Source: Acanthacorydalis orientalis
Lineage: Eukaryota; Arthropoda; Insecta; Megaloptera; Corydalidae
Length of the DNA: 64,000 bases
Assembly: GCA_034766995.1 (NCBI GenBank)
Contig: CM068315.1
Span: 13,274,010-13,338,009, forward strand
Reading direction: 5' to 3'
The translations under genes were made by a program, and so were the position numbers. Below the pieces are notes generated by a model. That model was not told the origin of the DNA. It worked only from the letters and a program-made list of their open reading frames with translations, and searched no databases. This document shows, in pieces, positions 1-10,840 of the stretch (position 1 is its first letter; each line of letters opens with the position of its first letter).

Positions 1-800
1 TTATATTACAAAGTATATTTAGAAAGGGAATTTAATCATTTTAATGGACTTCGCATGCCTCAATTCCGTCGAAAAGTGTTAACGGTAGATACTAGAGTTC
101 CAGTGGGGCAGGTGACCCTAACTACATAGTTTCCTAATTGCGTGATTGGGTATGATCAATATTTGAGGAAATGTTTTTTGCGCGTCTCATCTATGTATAT
201 GTGTCTGTGTACTGAATAGTTTTTATCAACTAATTTCATTCTTATAATGGCAAGTATAACATATATTTTTAAATTGTATAAATTTACATTCCTATAAAGA
301 AAACTAAACTCTGTTAACTATGAAAATTCTATTAAAATGACATTTATTTTCCATACAAATCACTGTTGTTGTTTTAAAAGAACAATTTAACATTCTAAAT
401 TAAAGTACACACGGTATCCTGTTTCAAACTTATTCAGATATCTTACAGAAATGACATTTTTTAATAAACACAAACATACTGAAACTAATCTGAATTCTAG
501 ATGAAATGATCTTGAACAGTCGCACCTGTTTATGACGTCGGATTTTTTTTCTTTGAAACTCTTACGAGATAAAAATCAAACAAGTCAAATACATCAAACT
601 ACTTGTTGCAGCGCGAGTCTGAAAGAAAAAAGTTTGGACTAAGTGCAAGTATACTTTCGTAAACTTTAAACCAAACTGTGCATATACTAGTTTATAAATT
701 AGTTTGAACGTTAATATGTAAGTTAGTTTGTTAGTTGGGTCGAAGTTATTATAACTTTTCGCTTTTTTATATCTGAAAGTATAACAGTTGGATTTTATTA

Positions 801-831
<31 letters not shown>

Positions 832-939
832 CATATATGGAAATTTATATAAGATGTTTTGTCTAAGGACATTTATATGTAAATAGAGTAAAATATTAAG
901 CAATTCAATTTTTATTTTGTTCACAAGTGAGTTCTTATT
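1..939. other. AT-rich DNA, no gene seen
   Basis: No coding signal was found. The first 45 bases resemble the outer end of a foldback F arm (GGGAATTTAATCAT), so the window may open inside that repeat. The 120-codon minus frame at 562-924 runs through a (TA)n tract, is low-complexity and is not believed. Confidence 0.4.
800..838. repeat. (TA)n microsatellite
   Basis: About 39 bp of TA repeats interrupted by TACATA. It explains the IYIYIY string in the overlapping frame. Confidence 0.9.
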
Positions 940-1320
940 TCACTGCACAAATCATAAAAAACTTCTGATCAAAGATATTTAATAAATGACTATTAATCAT
1001 TTTTAATTATTGCTTTTATGAATTTAGATGACGATTCTATCATTTTCAGTGTATCACGGTATAGAAAACTCAATAAATTTAATTAGAAAATAAAGGTAGC
1101 GACATGTCTAAAAGTTTTCATTTATTTGAATAATTTGAGCTAATATTGTTGATATTAAAACATTTTAATATTTGGCAATCTTGTTCGTTTTTTCATTAAA
1201 TATTTTAAAAGCATTAAGAGATATTCATTTCTATATAAATTAAAAATTTAGTCTAGTATAGGCAACTTCTGAGGAAATAATTCATGTGTGAAAGTGAATT
1301 TAGTCATGAGTAAAACTTAT
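940..1320. repeat. Foldback family copy, R arm plus F end
   Basis: At 940-1080 the R arm reads ACAAATCATAAAAAACTTCT, then GATCAAAGAT and TTAATCATTTTTAATTATTG. At about 1275-1320 the complementary F terminus appears (GTGAAAGTGAATTTAGTCAT). The centre between them is eroded. See the fuller pairs at 31105-31505 and 52365-52750. Confidence 0.5.
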
Positions 1321-2328
1321 CCACATGCTCATAAAAATCTAAAAAAGAAATAGGTAAAGATTTATAACATTATCCCTTCGTTCATCTTAAAAATATATAC
1401 AAAATTTCAAATCAGTCATATAGATATTGTGAACAGATAGTATAATTATTTATTTAAGTATTTTTACATGCGACATTTTTATTATGGGAAAAAAGTAATC
1501 AAATAAATTTGCAAAAAAAAACTAAATTTAAAAGAATTATTTAAATTTTTTTAATATTCACTATAGTATAATACAGAAATTAATTACAAATTATTGTGAT
1601 TTCACCGTCTGAGAGCTGGTAAGTTGTAAAAATGAGTCAATCAAAGATAGTTGAAAATTAAAATATTAGAAATTTCTAACATATGTAACTCAAAAAAGAA
1701 GTGAGAATGGAGCTCGCATGCAAAGTGTTACGATTTGAAACCGACTTGATTAGAAAAATGAATAAGAGAAAAAAATGGTACGAAAAAAAATCTTTGAGAA
1801 GAAATAAAAGAACACTGTAAATTAGAAATATATCCAAACAGTTCAAAAAATCAGTTTCTTCTTTTTTCAAAAACTGCGTTATGAGATGACGAGATTATAA
1901 AAATTTATAAAAAATATACACATTTTATAAATAATTAAATTTCCCTTAATGTACATTTTCTATCGAACACAAAATCTTTTAAAGATTATTCATTGACCTG
2001 ATTTGAACAACGAATAAAAGACAAAAAATGAGAAGAAAAGAATATTTCATATAATATAAGAAACGAAACATTTAAAGACATTTTAATAAGTGTGACAGAC
2101 ATTGTTTATCATCGATCAATGAATAACAATTCATTGATATAACAGTTTCATATTCTGTTCCTTGCACAGTCAATATCCATTAAGTTGCGGTTCGCATGAT
2201 AGAATGAAGCAAATACAGGTCTAATGTATTTTTAATGATACGGTATTAAAACGGAATCAAGTGAAATGTTAAAATGTGAAATATGGAAAAAGAGGAGAAA
2301 TCCATTGTTCTATAACAGTATATGTATG

Positions 2329-2364
<36 letters not shown>

Positions 2365-3150
2365 TTGTGTGTGTATAGAAATACTTTGAGGCACAAAAGT
2401 TTTATTGTAGCATTTTACCACCGCCGGCGAAAAAATTCACAACTTTTGATTCGTTCGAATTAGATTACGGTGAACAATGACACCGGGCATTCAAGATATT
2501 CATTTTTCTTGAATTTCACTCGGCGCAAATCTTACTGTCGAGGAGAATAATGCTATTCTCTTATGTAGATGACATTATTCATTTTTGAGTGTCTATAAAA
2601 TCAACACGCGCAACTTATGTTGCCAAAAGCAATAATATTTTATTATACATACATACATTATATATATATATATATATAATGTATATATATATACGTATAT
2701 ACACACACACATGTATTTATATTTTATTATTCGGCCGTTTAAAAAATTAACGACCATAATTGGTTGTGAGCGTTCTTTAAACTCTATATAAATATAAAAG
2801 AAGAATATTAATTATTAGTAGGGATTCGTTCACAACGAAAGTGTATTTAGAAGAGAGTGGACTACGAAGCTACAAAAAAATGATATAAAACGAGTATTTT
2901 TTTATGAATATTTTAATTTACATACACTTTTGTTGCGGTAAATTTGTTCTTTTGTAGACGACGTAATGAACTTTTGAATGCCGAATAACTTTTTTAATAA
3001 AAAAGATATCAGAGCGGAAAATGTGGAAATACGACAAAAATATGTCTTAAGTTGTATGAATTCTTTTATAAATACAAATATATATATATATATATATATC
3101 GATATTGAATATTTATTTTTGTATTGATTTCTTGACACAATGAAAACATT
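1321..3150. other. AT-rich DNA without genes; three TA microsatellites
   Basis: I see no coding or transposon signal apart from microsatellites at 2320-2376 (TA/TG), 2643-2710 (CATA/TA) and 3078-3099 (TA). Short open frames here are built from those repeats or lack composition unlike the background. Confidence 0.5.
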
Positions 3151-3655
3151 AAGTGTATAAATTAATTCAGTCCCCTTACATTGAATTAATCATAACTCTG
3201 TTTTAAATTTAAACATTTTCTAGTTGTTACAGGAATTTGAAGTGCTAACCTTAATACAAAAATATTATATATCTTAGCTAAGAAGTTGGTATAACCTCTC
3301 AAAATAGTGAATACGATGGCGTCTGAAAATCAACATATTAAGCATTGCATACTTTTCGAATTTTATCTGAAAAACATGCTGCTGAAGCCGAGGGAATGAT
3401 TTTCAGCTTTTAAGGGAGGCGTTGTGATGCATTTGATATTAAAAAAATGTTAAAACAGTGGAAAAAGTCTGAAAATGCATTACCACTTCATCGACTAAAA
3501 GCCTGGTATCTTTTGTTCGACAACGGATCCGTCGTCACCTGACAGAAGGAGCAAACTTATAAAATAAAAAAGGATATTTTGAGGATTGACACGTATTCTA
3601 TTTTTTTGAAACATTCATTTTTTATAAAAAAAGCACTGAATTAATTTTCACATTT
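3151..3655 (+). mobile_element. Internally deleted mauritiana-like mariner (M2a)
   Basis: The terminal inverted repeats are TGTATAAATTAATTCAG at about 3154 and its counterpart CTGAATTAATTTTCACA at about 3636-3652. Between them lie the 5' leader and first codons of the same element as 13430-14660, around ATGGCGTCTGAAAATCAACA. The sequence then jumps at about 3460 directly to the last part of the transposase, around GTCTGAAAATGCATTACCAC. The C-terminal tail (RRHLTE, then GYFED) corresponds to the RQLPD...GYFEN end of the longer copy. It is non-coding and about 505 bp long. The copy at the window end shows the same junction. Confidence 0.7.
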
Positions 3656-4906
3656 AATATTGTTTATTTATATTATTTTAAAACTATGGCAACATAATAA
3701 GATAATTTTTGAAGATATATAGGTCTAGGGATCTTCTTGTTTATTTTTTGCACTTCATTTCAAAAACATATGTTTTCAATGTACATTAATTGAAAAATAT
3801 CCTGTTTCGGGTCAGTTATGTTTGTGTTTGCTTACCATGACTACTTTTGGTAATTGTATCATCTAGAAGCAGTTTAATGTTTTTAATTATTTTATTTTAA
3901 TCTTTTATAGAGCTAAACTGATCTTTTAGGTATAATAAGAGATTGTTTTATAATATTTGTTTTATCGAGACGAAAATAAACTTGCTATTTATATCTTCCC
4001 TTATAGTTGCAACAATTATATCAAGTCAGTTATGAATGTCTATGAATATTTATGTCTGTCTAAAATAAAGAGCTGTAAAATAGAGAACATTTTTGTCTGA
4101 TAATCAAACGACTTTTTAGAACTTCTATTAATTTCGAAATCGATATCGATTCGGAATCTTTGATTTGAGAAAACTATTGAGCACAGAGATATAATTATTT
4201 CATTTTTCAAATTATGTTTATGTTATAAAATATTTATTTTAAACTAAAATCTTAAAGTTTACAATGAAAAACTATAAAGGTCCAATGAATAAATTTCAAA
4301 ACCTATAGTCGAAGTTTTTCAAATTTGCGATTAAATAAGAAAAGAGACCATCAATATCTGGTTTCTTTTAAAAGAAGCATCCGTTTAAAAATAATAAAAA
4401 GTAATGCCTATTTCAATACTTTTGCAAAAGTAGAATAAAGTATTCTGTTCGCAGTGCTCTATTGTATTTTGTAAAATTTGATAAAAAAAAAGTTTGATAT
4501 TACTCTCATAACAATTTTAAACGAATCTTATAGATAATTTTTTCTATAATCGGTTTTAATTTTCGCAATCTACTGGTAAATAATGGATTGGAATTAAGAT
4601 CTACCTGAAGATGACTAAAATCGAAACTGATCTCAAAAAACTGATCTAGAACGTGATATACATGATTCGTATAGAATAAGTTATGAACTGATTTATCTTC
4701 AAAGGGATTATGTTCGAAATTTAAAAAATCAGTTGTTTTTTTTCTTCTTTAAACACTGTAATTTCATCAATGAAAAATCGTTATAATTAAAAATGTATTA
4801 GACATGTTGAAAACTAACATGTCAGAGGGCATTGATGGAAGTTTTACGGTTTCAAATAAAAACCAACTGTTAGAAAGGAACTTAAATTATATCTATACAT
4901 ATGTTT

Positions 4907-4968
<62 letters not shown>

Positions 4969-5075
4969 TATATATATGCGAGTTTGGACTAAAATGTGTT
5001 TTAATTCTAATACGCTTTTAATTACATCGCGTCCGGAATAAAAGCGTTAATGTTTTTTCTTCTGTTCTTTTCCAG
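3656..5075. other. AT-rich DNA, no gene; TA microsatellite at 4908-4978
   Basis: About 1.4 kb upstream of the exon. I see no coding signal or recognised transposon. The 71 bp (TA)n tract creates the apparent 62-codon frame at 4804-4992. Confidence 0.5.
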
Positions 5076-5213
5076 TGATCGTGTTCGACCGATGAGGACT
5101 GAAAACAAAAAACAACCGAAACGACGTGTCCGGTTGCAACGCTGACGCGCGATGCCCGCATGCGCGGGGCAGCGCGGCGCTGCGGGCGTGCCACGCGCAC
5201 GGCCGCCTCTGAT
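5076..5213 (+). other. 5'UTR part of exon, behind a splice acceptor
   Basis: A pyrimidine-rich tract at about 5051-5075 ends in CCAG, a good insect 3' splice site, so the exon probably begins at 5076 and an upstream non-coding exon is implied. All frames aligned with the downstream start carry stops here (TGA at 5076 and again near 5100), which fits untranslated sequence. The segment becomes strikingly GC- and CpG-rich from about 5140, unlike the surrounding AT-rich DNA. A short upstream ORF starts at an ATG near 5092 and closes after about 17 codons. That this is UTR is inference from splice sites and context. Confidence 0.5.
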
Positions 5214-5334
5214 ATGAGCGCGTCGTTGCCTGCGCCCCGCTCGAGTCGATTCCCGGCATGGGTCATGCTGCACGTTTTACTCGCGTTCACGTATGTCACA
5301 GTCACGCGTCCAGTCTACGCATTTCCCGCAACAG
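5214..5334 (+). CDS. First coding exon of a secreted or membrane protein (signal peptide; partial gene)
   Basis: The exon encodes 40 residues plus one base of the next codon and ends at CAG|GTACGT, a near-ideal donor, giving a phase-1 intron. The protein starts with a short Ser/Pro/Arg-rich n-region, then a hydrophobic core (WVMLHVLLAFTYVTV, residues 16-30), then a small-residue cleavage context with VYA before FPAT near residue 36. This is a classic Sec signal peptide. Phase-1 introns just after the signal peptide are common in insect extracellular proteins such as Ig, LRR or neuropeptide precursors; that is family knowledge, not identification. An alternative in-frame ATG at 5160 would add 18 Arg/Ala-rich residues; I chose 5214 because it gives a normal n-region. 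No downstream exon was recognised in the remaining 58 kb, so the intron may be very long. The gene is not identified. Confidence 0.55.
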
Positions 5335-5340
5335 GTACGT
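5335..5340 (+). other. Splice donor (GTACGT)
   Basis: The sequence CAG|GTACGT closely matches the eukaryotic 5' splice consensus. It ends the open signal-peptide frame at 5334. Reading through it stays open to about 5432 but loses the CpG-rich composition, which supports an exon end here. Confidence 0.5.
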
Positions 5341-5899
5341 GCATAATGTGTATAAACATTCATGTATGTCTGCGTGAAGCAGCTGCGAGTGATTCTTTTT
5401 CGGAAAGAGCACGAGGGGTGCAGCGATCGTAAAAGCTGGTAAAAATTTTTATAAACCGTTCTAATACGATCGTAGAATGTTACCACGTATGCTAATAGAA
5501 ATGTCAATTTTTACAAGATAACATTAAATAAATCTGAGTGTTTTGTATTGGAGTAACGCTACCGACTTAGTGCTGAACTAAGGAGTGAGAACTCGACCCT
5601 TTTTTAAACAAATGAAAATAAGTCTATTTTTAATTTTAAGTTTTATTATTTGACAGTGAATACAAGTACATTATAAATTAAAACAAGTATTGCGATCTGG
5701 ATACTGACTTGCCTATCGCATAGCGTGACTAGTTTATATACAGTTTCGGAAGGCATGGCAATTGTTTGAGGTTGATGTAAAAATAATTCTGATTTTATCA
5801 TTTTAAGTTTGGCGCCGGTTTTCTAGTCATAGTTATCTTTTGTTATAATCAGTGATACATAACTGTAAATAATGAAATTACCACTACTGATTTCAGATT
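5341..5899. other. Start of putative intron, no other feature
   Basis: Base composition falls back to AT-rich within about 100 bp of the donor. Open frames on both strands near 5018-5507 are shadows of the CpG-rich exon. Confidence 0.4.
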
Positions 5900-5939
5900 A
5901 TTACTAATGTTTTCATTCTTCAGTATTGTTGGATATAAT

Positions 5940-6300
5940 CTGTTAAATTAGTCATGAAAAAAGGAAATTTGTGCGATTTTGTTGAATGTGTTTAAATTGG
6001 GACAAGGCAAAAGAAACCATTCGAAATATAAAATTTGTTTTTGGTGAAGAGTCAATTAACGTACAGTTCAACCCTGGCTCTAAAAATTTATTAATGGAAA
6101 CGAAATCTTTGACGATGAGGAGAGTCGTGGACGTCCTTTAGACGATATTGATTTAACGGAACGAGAATTTTCATTTAAGAACCATTATTGAAGCTGACCT
6201 ATGTACAAAAAAACTCTAGAGATGACAGAAGAATTCAATGTCTATCATTCAACAGTTATTTGACATTTGAGGCTAATTGAAAAAAAAATTAGCCAAGAGT
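5940..6300 (+). pseudogene. Mariner transposase N-terminal remnant
   Basis: The plus strand carries, with frameshifts, a degraded paired helix-turn-helix region: AKETIRNIKFVFGEESINV, then a dislocated SRGRPLDDIDL-like linker, then TIIEADLCTKK and EEFNVYHSTVI. These match the order seen in mariner N-termini (recruitment helix, GRP linker, TIIEADP, VSHSTVxRHL). No catalytic domain is recognisable downstream, and the termini were not located. It may be an outlying M1-type copy or a separate family. Confidence 0.55.
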
Positions 6301-6714
6301 CAATTTTCCAGTGCTAGCTCGATTCCAACCACAGGTAGGTGTGGAAAGCTTTCTTTCAACAAAGCCTTTAACATCCACCTGATGATGGTATTCATGACGA
6401 AACTAGTAGTAGTGAATACACACTTAGCTGATTTAAAAGGACAAAAACCAAAAGAATAAATTTGGTGAATATTATCTGTGTTTATAAAAATGTAAGCTTT
6501 TTTAGCAAGATACATATATTTTCATTAGAGGCTTTACTTTTTTAATTGTAAATGCAAGCGTTTTCAAAACATAAACTTGAAGACTGGTCTTCTTGCTGTT
6601 TAGTATTGATTAATTTTGGGTTTGTTATATGAATTTTTTTATATGTAAATAGAATTAATATAAAATACTTGATTTTTTTGAAAAATACTCTTTAAATTAA
6701 ATGTTCTTTTAAGA

Positions 6715-7205
6715 GAATCTTCTTCTTCTTCGATGGCGCTGCAGCTCAAATTGAGTCTCGGCTTCTTCAATTTTTTGTCTCCAGATATCCTTTTCCCTGG
6801 CGGTCCTTCTTTAGTTCCTTACTCTCAATAGTTTCACTTCATACTTCTCTACATTTTCTGTTCATCTGAGCTTTGGTTTTTCCACAGATCTTCTCCTGCT
6901 TGGTTGTCTATACAAGGCCCTTTCAGTACTATTGAGTTCGGCATCCGCTCAGTGTGACATGCCCATTGGAGGCGGAGTACTTTTATGAAGACATTTATTT
7001 TTGGTTCCTTGCACACTTTATATAATTTTAAGTTATAGCATATTCTTCATGTGTCTCTATCGTTTTACTGGCCTAAATATTCTTCTCAATATTCTTCTTT
7101 CGACAATGTCCAACATTTCTGCGGTCTTAGCTGACATGATCCACGTTTTGCCTCTATAAGATATGTCAGTACGGATGAAGGTTTTATACAATCGAATTTT
7201 GACCT
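6715..7205 (-). mobile_element. 3' coding remnant of a non-LTR retrotransposon
   Basis: Read on the minus strand with frameshifts, the region gives VKIRLYKTFIRTDISYRGKT, then WIMSAKTAEMLDIVERRILR, then RIFRPVKR. Farther on come an RLRWxGHxxRM-like stretch, GRPKLRW-like RSVEKPKLR, and a tail resembling RARDRxxWRxxIEEA. This order is typical of the region after the reverse transcriptase catalytic block in RTE-like and related elements whose fragments litter insect genomes. The 3' end falls near 6715 at a GAAGAAGAAG tail. The copy is 5'-truncated, as target-primed reverse transcription usually leaves it. The clade is uncertain. Confidence 0.65.
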
Positions 7206-7950
7206 TTTAAGAGAATAATCAGGCACAAATAACCACAACTGTCAACGTGATCATAAACCCTAGGTATATATATTAAGAGAATAAACATTCTGATCTATTT
7301 TTTTGCACTATCAAGTGAAAACTGTGTAAATAATTGTATTTTGGAATATAAGAAGTGTAAAATACATATTTTTTCCAAAATATTTTTTTTAAATAAAATG
7401 TCTACTATTGAGGGTACATACATTGATTTAAATATGTTTGAATTATTAAGTAGAAGTAGAGTTATATACCTGTTCATTTCAAAAATACTTTTTTAGATAA
7501 ACGGTCTTTTTCAGAGAATAAACATTTCGAATTAAATGTTCTTGCCTGCAATTAATCTTGGAAATATTGTTATGTATACAAAAAAAGATAAAAAAAATCA
7601 CATAGCCATGTAGACACATTTATGTACACATAGAGTTATGTGCTATATTCGCGTGCGGCAATATATCTTATTTGAGCTACTCGTAATGTGCTTATTGTGA
7701 TTTTCGAAAAATCAAACGCCAATAGCCAGTAAAAAAAGATCGAACAACAAAAACCGAGCCGATGCGGAAAATGCGCCGACAAAAAAGGGCCTGCAAAGTA
7801 AGATGGATACAAGTTATAAATCTAGATTTATGACTGAAAGATGCGTACGGAGCTATAAAATATTGTTACCGGTGCGTCAAATTCAATTTTGTCGTGTTTC
7901 GCGGAAAATGTGTCGGCTCGAGTGTAAAAAATATGCAATGGAATCAAATA
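7206..7950. other. No gene seen
   Basis: AT-rich sequence, slightly richer in GC from 7620 to 7930. No coding, RNA or repeat family was recognised. Confidence 0.4.
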
Positions 7951-7986
7951 GTAGGTAGGTAGGTAGGTAGGTAGATAGGTAGGTAG
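7951..7986. repeat. (GTAG)n tetranucleotide microsatellite
   Basis: About nine units of GTAG with one GATA-type interruption. The frame opening after it at 7991 has no recognised domain. Confidence 0.9.
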
Positions 7987-8299
7987 AGCTGTGTATGACG
8001 TCTCGCCTATCCTATCGCAATTCTATACAGGAATGTGCTATGTTGTACGGTACGAGCTTATTATAATAATGAAAATATCGTACGTTTGCATCGACGATTT
8101 CGACATGTGCATAATTCGATCGAGAGATGAAGTTCTGGTCTTATATTCCGTAAATAAAAGTATGTCGAAATTATTATCGTCGTATGAAGAAATATTTTTT
8201 AAATTAATCATATACTGTTTCAATTCTTGCTTAAAAATATATATCTTTTCTGTATTATTTTAATATAATTGAAGATTATTTTATGAAAACTAATTAATT

Positions 8300-8645
8300 T
8301 AATTAACTTTAAAATCATGTTCAAAAATAGTCTACTTTCTTATTTTTAAAGAAGAAATTATACTTTTTCAAACGAATTCTATTTTTAGAATACAAACCAT
8401 ATAGATTTTTTTTAGTCATAAATGTTTAATTAATTGTTATTAATCATTTTTCTATACTTTGGTCTTCTCAAGATAATGGAATCGTCATGAATGTTACCAC
8501 AAGTAACAATAAAGAATGACCGATAATTATTTATTTAACATGTTTGATTAGAAAAATTCTTTGTTGTTTGGAGGTGACAAAAGAATTTATTTTCGAAAGT
8601 GAATTTAGTCAGTCTCAGAATTGTATTGCGAAGAAAAATATATTT
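8300..8645. repeat. Foldback family copy (R fragment plus F arm)
   Basis: A short R-arm piece at 8405-8452 (TTATTAATCATTTTT) is followed by a good F arm at about 8452-8640: AATGGAATCGTCATGAATG, CAATAAAGAATGACCGATAA, TTTGATTAGAAAAATTC, then GAAAGTGAATTTAGTCAG and CAGAATTGTATTGCGAAG. The F terminus is among the best preserved in the window. Confidence 0.65.
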
Positions 8646-8673
8646 TATTTTAATATAAGTTTTATTAACTATA

Positions 8674-9479
8674 CGAGGATCATTTGATAATTATAGTAAA
8701 AAAACAAGTTAAACATAGTTTTTTGGAAGAAAATCGATTTTATTTCTCAACATAGTCTCCATTGAGTGGTATATACTTGGTTCAGCGAGTCTGAAAAATA
8801 GGCATTGATGGCGGTGATGTCATCCTCTTCAACGACAATTCATTCCCACTGAGTCACATTTTAAAGTTTGAGAAGAAGAATAAGTTACACGTGGCCAAGT
8901 TCGGAGAAAAGAGTGGCTGATAAATCAATGCGAAGCCTGATTCGTGCAATTTTACAATTACGATGGTCGATTTGTGGGATGGAGCGTTGACCTGGTGAAA
9001 GAGTACTTTTTGTATACCAATCTTGAGAGTTTTTATTATAACTCTTCTTTCAAACGGTCCGATAATGTTACATAATGGGCTTCTGTTATCGTGTTTTCCT
9101 TCGTTAAGTAGTTTATTAAGATGATTCTTTGTGAATCAAAAAAAAAAACAGTAGCCTTCCTACAGACACAACTGTCTTCGTTTTATTCGGCGTAATTTCA
9201 CCAGTCGTTGTCCACTGATTCGATTTAGGTGTGTATTGATGGATCCATGTTTCATCCACGGTGATGAATCGACCCAAAAGGCCTGTTCGTCTTTTTCCAT
9301 TTTTTCAGAAACTGCTACAATGTTCGGTTCAAACAAATGTAGAACGTGAACAACGCGTCGCTTGTGTAAGAAATTTATCCTATGCTAGTTCGAAAAGTGA
9401 CACTTAGTAGCAGTAACGTTACTAAATGAATGGTAGTGCCATATTATAGAAATTTATCACACTTATCAAATGACTCTCG
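8674..9479 (-). mobile_element. Internally deleted CGAGG-type mariner (M3a)
   Basis: The element is bounded by TA dinucleotides and has inverted termini CGAGGATCATTTGATAAT (left) and CGAGAGTCATTTGATAAG (right, complement). On the minus strand the 5' leader (GGCACTACC, then AGTGTCACTTTT) matches the plus-strand element at 48901. The reading then jumps from the first codons (MEKDEQ) straight to the catalytic part: VDSSP*MKHGSI, which in frame is VDETWIH-like, then TTGEITPNKTKTVVSVG. The length is 806 bp against 1282 bp for the other copy, so the helix-turn-helix half is missing. Confidence 0.75.
8760..9310 (-). pseudogene. Mariner transposase catalytic-domain remnant (M3a)
   Basis: On the minus strand the frames carry DETWIH-like coding around 9240, TTGEITPNKTKTV near 9190, and a LPHKS...KLHESGFALI block near 8970-8930 corresponding to the second catalytic region (HDNAxxHxS...LPHPPYSPDLAP). 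The reading ends in NGDYVEK near 8755, the usual C-terminus of this group. Stops and frameshifts interrupt it throughout, so it is dead. Confidence 0.65.
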
Positions 9480-9514
9480 TAGAGTTATAGTTAGCAAAGT
9501 TATATTTATAATTA

Positions 9515-9740
9515 GTTTTTGGAATATTGTGACTAAATTCACTTTTACAAATAAATTTTTCAGTCACTCTACAAATCATGAAATCGTTTTTGATCAAAAA
9601 TGTTCATAAATACATTACTGATAATGTTTTATTGTTACTTCAGGATATTTCAACGAATCACTTTTATAAAAAAATGAGAATTTTCTATACTTTAAAGTTT
9701 TGAGAATGATGGCATGGCCATTAATATTTTATAATGATAG
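9515..9740. repeat. Foldback family copy, mainly R arm
   Basis: The R arm is well kept: TTGTGACTAAATTCACTTTT, ACAAATCATGAAATCG, TTTTTGATCAAAAATGTTCA. A truncated F start follows (TTTTGAGAATGATGGCAT) at about 9700. It begins only about 35 bp beyond the M3a mariner. Confidence 0.6.
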
Positions 9741-9785
9741 AAAATATAGACAACTGGAAACATTAAAACAAAGTTAGCAAACTCA

Positions 9786-9787
9786 AA

Positions 9788-9822
<35 letters not shown>
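9786..9822. repeat. (CT)n(TA)n compound microsatellite
   Basis: About ten CT units pass directly into about nine TA units. Confidence 0.9.
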
Positions 9823-10499
9823 GTGCAAGTAGTGGTAATAAAGTCGATAATATCAATCACAATAAAGTAAATAACTGGACAACAAAAAAACGAAGTAAAT
9901 AATTATGAAGGTCAACAATCATTATATTAATTGACATATTAAATATCTTATTAGAAGAGCAATATTTTTTTATATAAATAATCTAAATCTGTTAAAGTAT
10001 AAAAGTGTATATATTTTTATCACTTGTTCATATTATTTTTGAAATTCTTAAAATATTGAATAGAATGAATAGATGGACTCTTAATATTGTTACATCGTTT
10101 CGAAAACGTATTGAATATCACATGCTTGTAGTGCTTCTTCAACTGGAAAATTGAGAACATTCACATGACTGAGTCGAGGTTTGCTTTCGTGACATCTATA
10201 ATTTATAGGTTATGAATCATTGCACACTTATATTTAATTTTATTGCGGAAAAAATCGGTCTTACATATTTTTTTAGGAAGATTTAATTCGGATAAATTAC
10301 TTGTTACTTTTGTTATTATACCAATTTGAGAAAAAAAACTCGTTCAATCTTTTTAATTTTTTTAATTAATGTGAAATATTTTATTTTATGATTAAAATAC
10401 TAATTTAAAAGTAAATATATTAAGGTTAGCAGAAAAATAATGGCATTTTATGACCTTTAAATTCAGACATTTTTTTCATTTTTGATTTTTTTAATTGTT

Positions 10500-10824
10500 T
10501 TAAGTGGGTCAGAACGATTGGATAACTAGTGGCTAACTTTTGTGCAAGCTCTCGAATTGTTGTGTGTGATTATGATTCAATTAACAGCTTCAGTTGGTCG
10601 TTATGAACTGAACAAAGACACTCGTGACATTTTTCATTTTCATGCTTCTCGTCCCTAGTACGAATTTCTTGGAACCACCATTGCACTGTACGTTCCTTAA
10701 CAATACCCACACCCAAAGGATCGTTTAGATTACGAGCAGTTTCTGGTGCTTTACCACTCGTTTTGTACTCAAACAAAAAATTATTCTTATTTTCTTCTTT
10801 TTCATGTATAAATGAATAGTCCAA
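10500..10824 (-). pseudogene. Mariner paired helix-turn-helix remnant (M1a)
   Basis: The minus frame from 10824 reads FLFEYKTSGKAPETARNLND, then GVGIVKERTVQWWFQEIRTR, then a linker and HNDQLKLLIES. This is the first helix-turn-helix and linker of a cecropia/SETMAR-type mariner. A stop follows IES, but the next codons continue the domain (TTIRELAQKL). The catalytic D,D,D domain is absent, not merely frameshifted. About 84 codons remain open. If translated it could still bind terminal repeats, which is speculation. Confidence 0.75.
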
Positions 10825-10840
10825 TTTAATGTAAAATTAA

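Noticed and set aside
5018..5305. Three minus-strand frames of 70-95 codons over the CpG-rich exon
   Set aside because: Antisense shadows of the GC-rich exon. They lack start and splice context, while the plus strand has a coherent signal-peptide exon.
7991..8263. 90-codon plus frame after the GTAG repeat
   Set aside because: No domain, the opposite strand is also open, and the codon content equals the AT-rich background.
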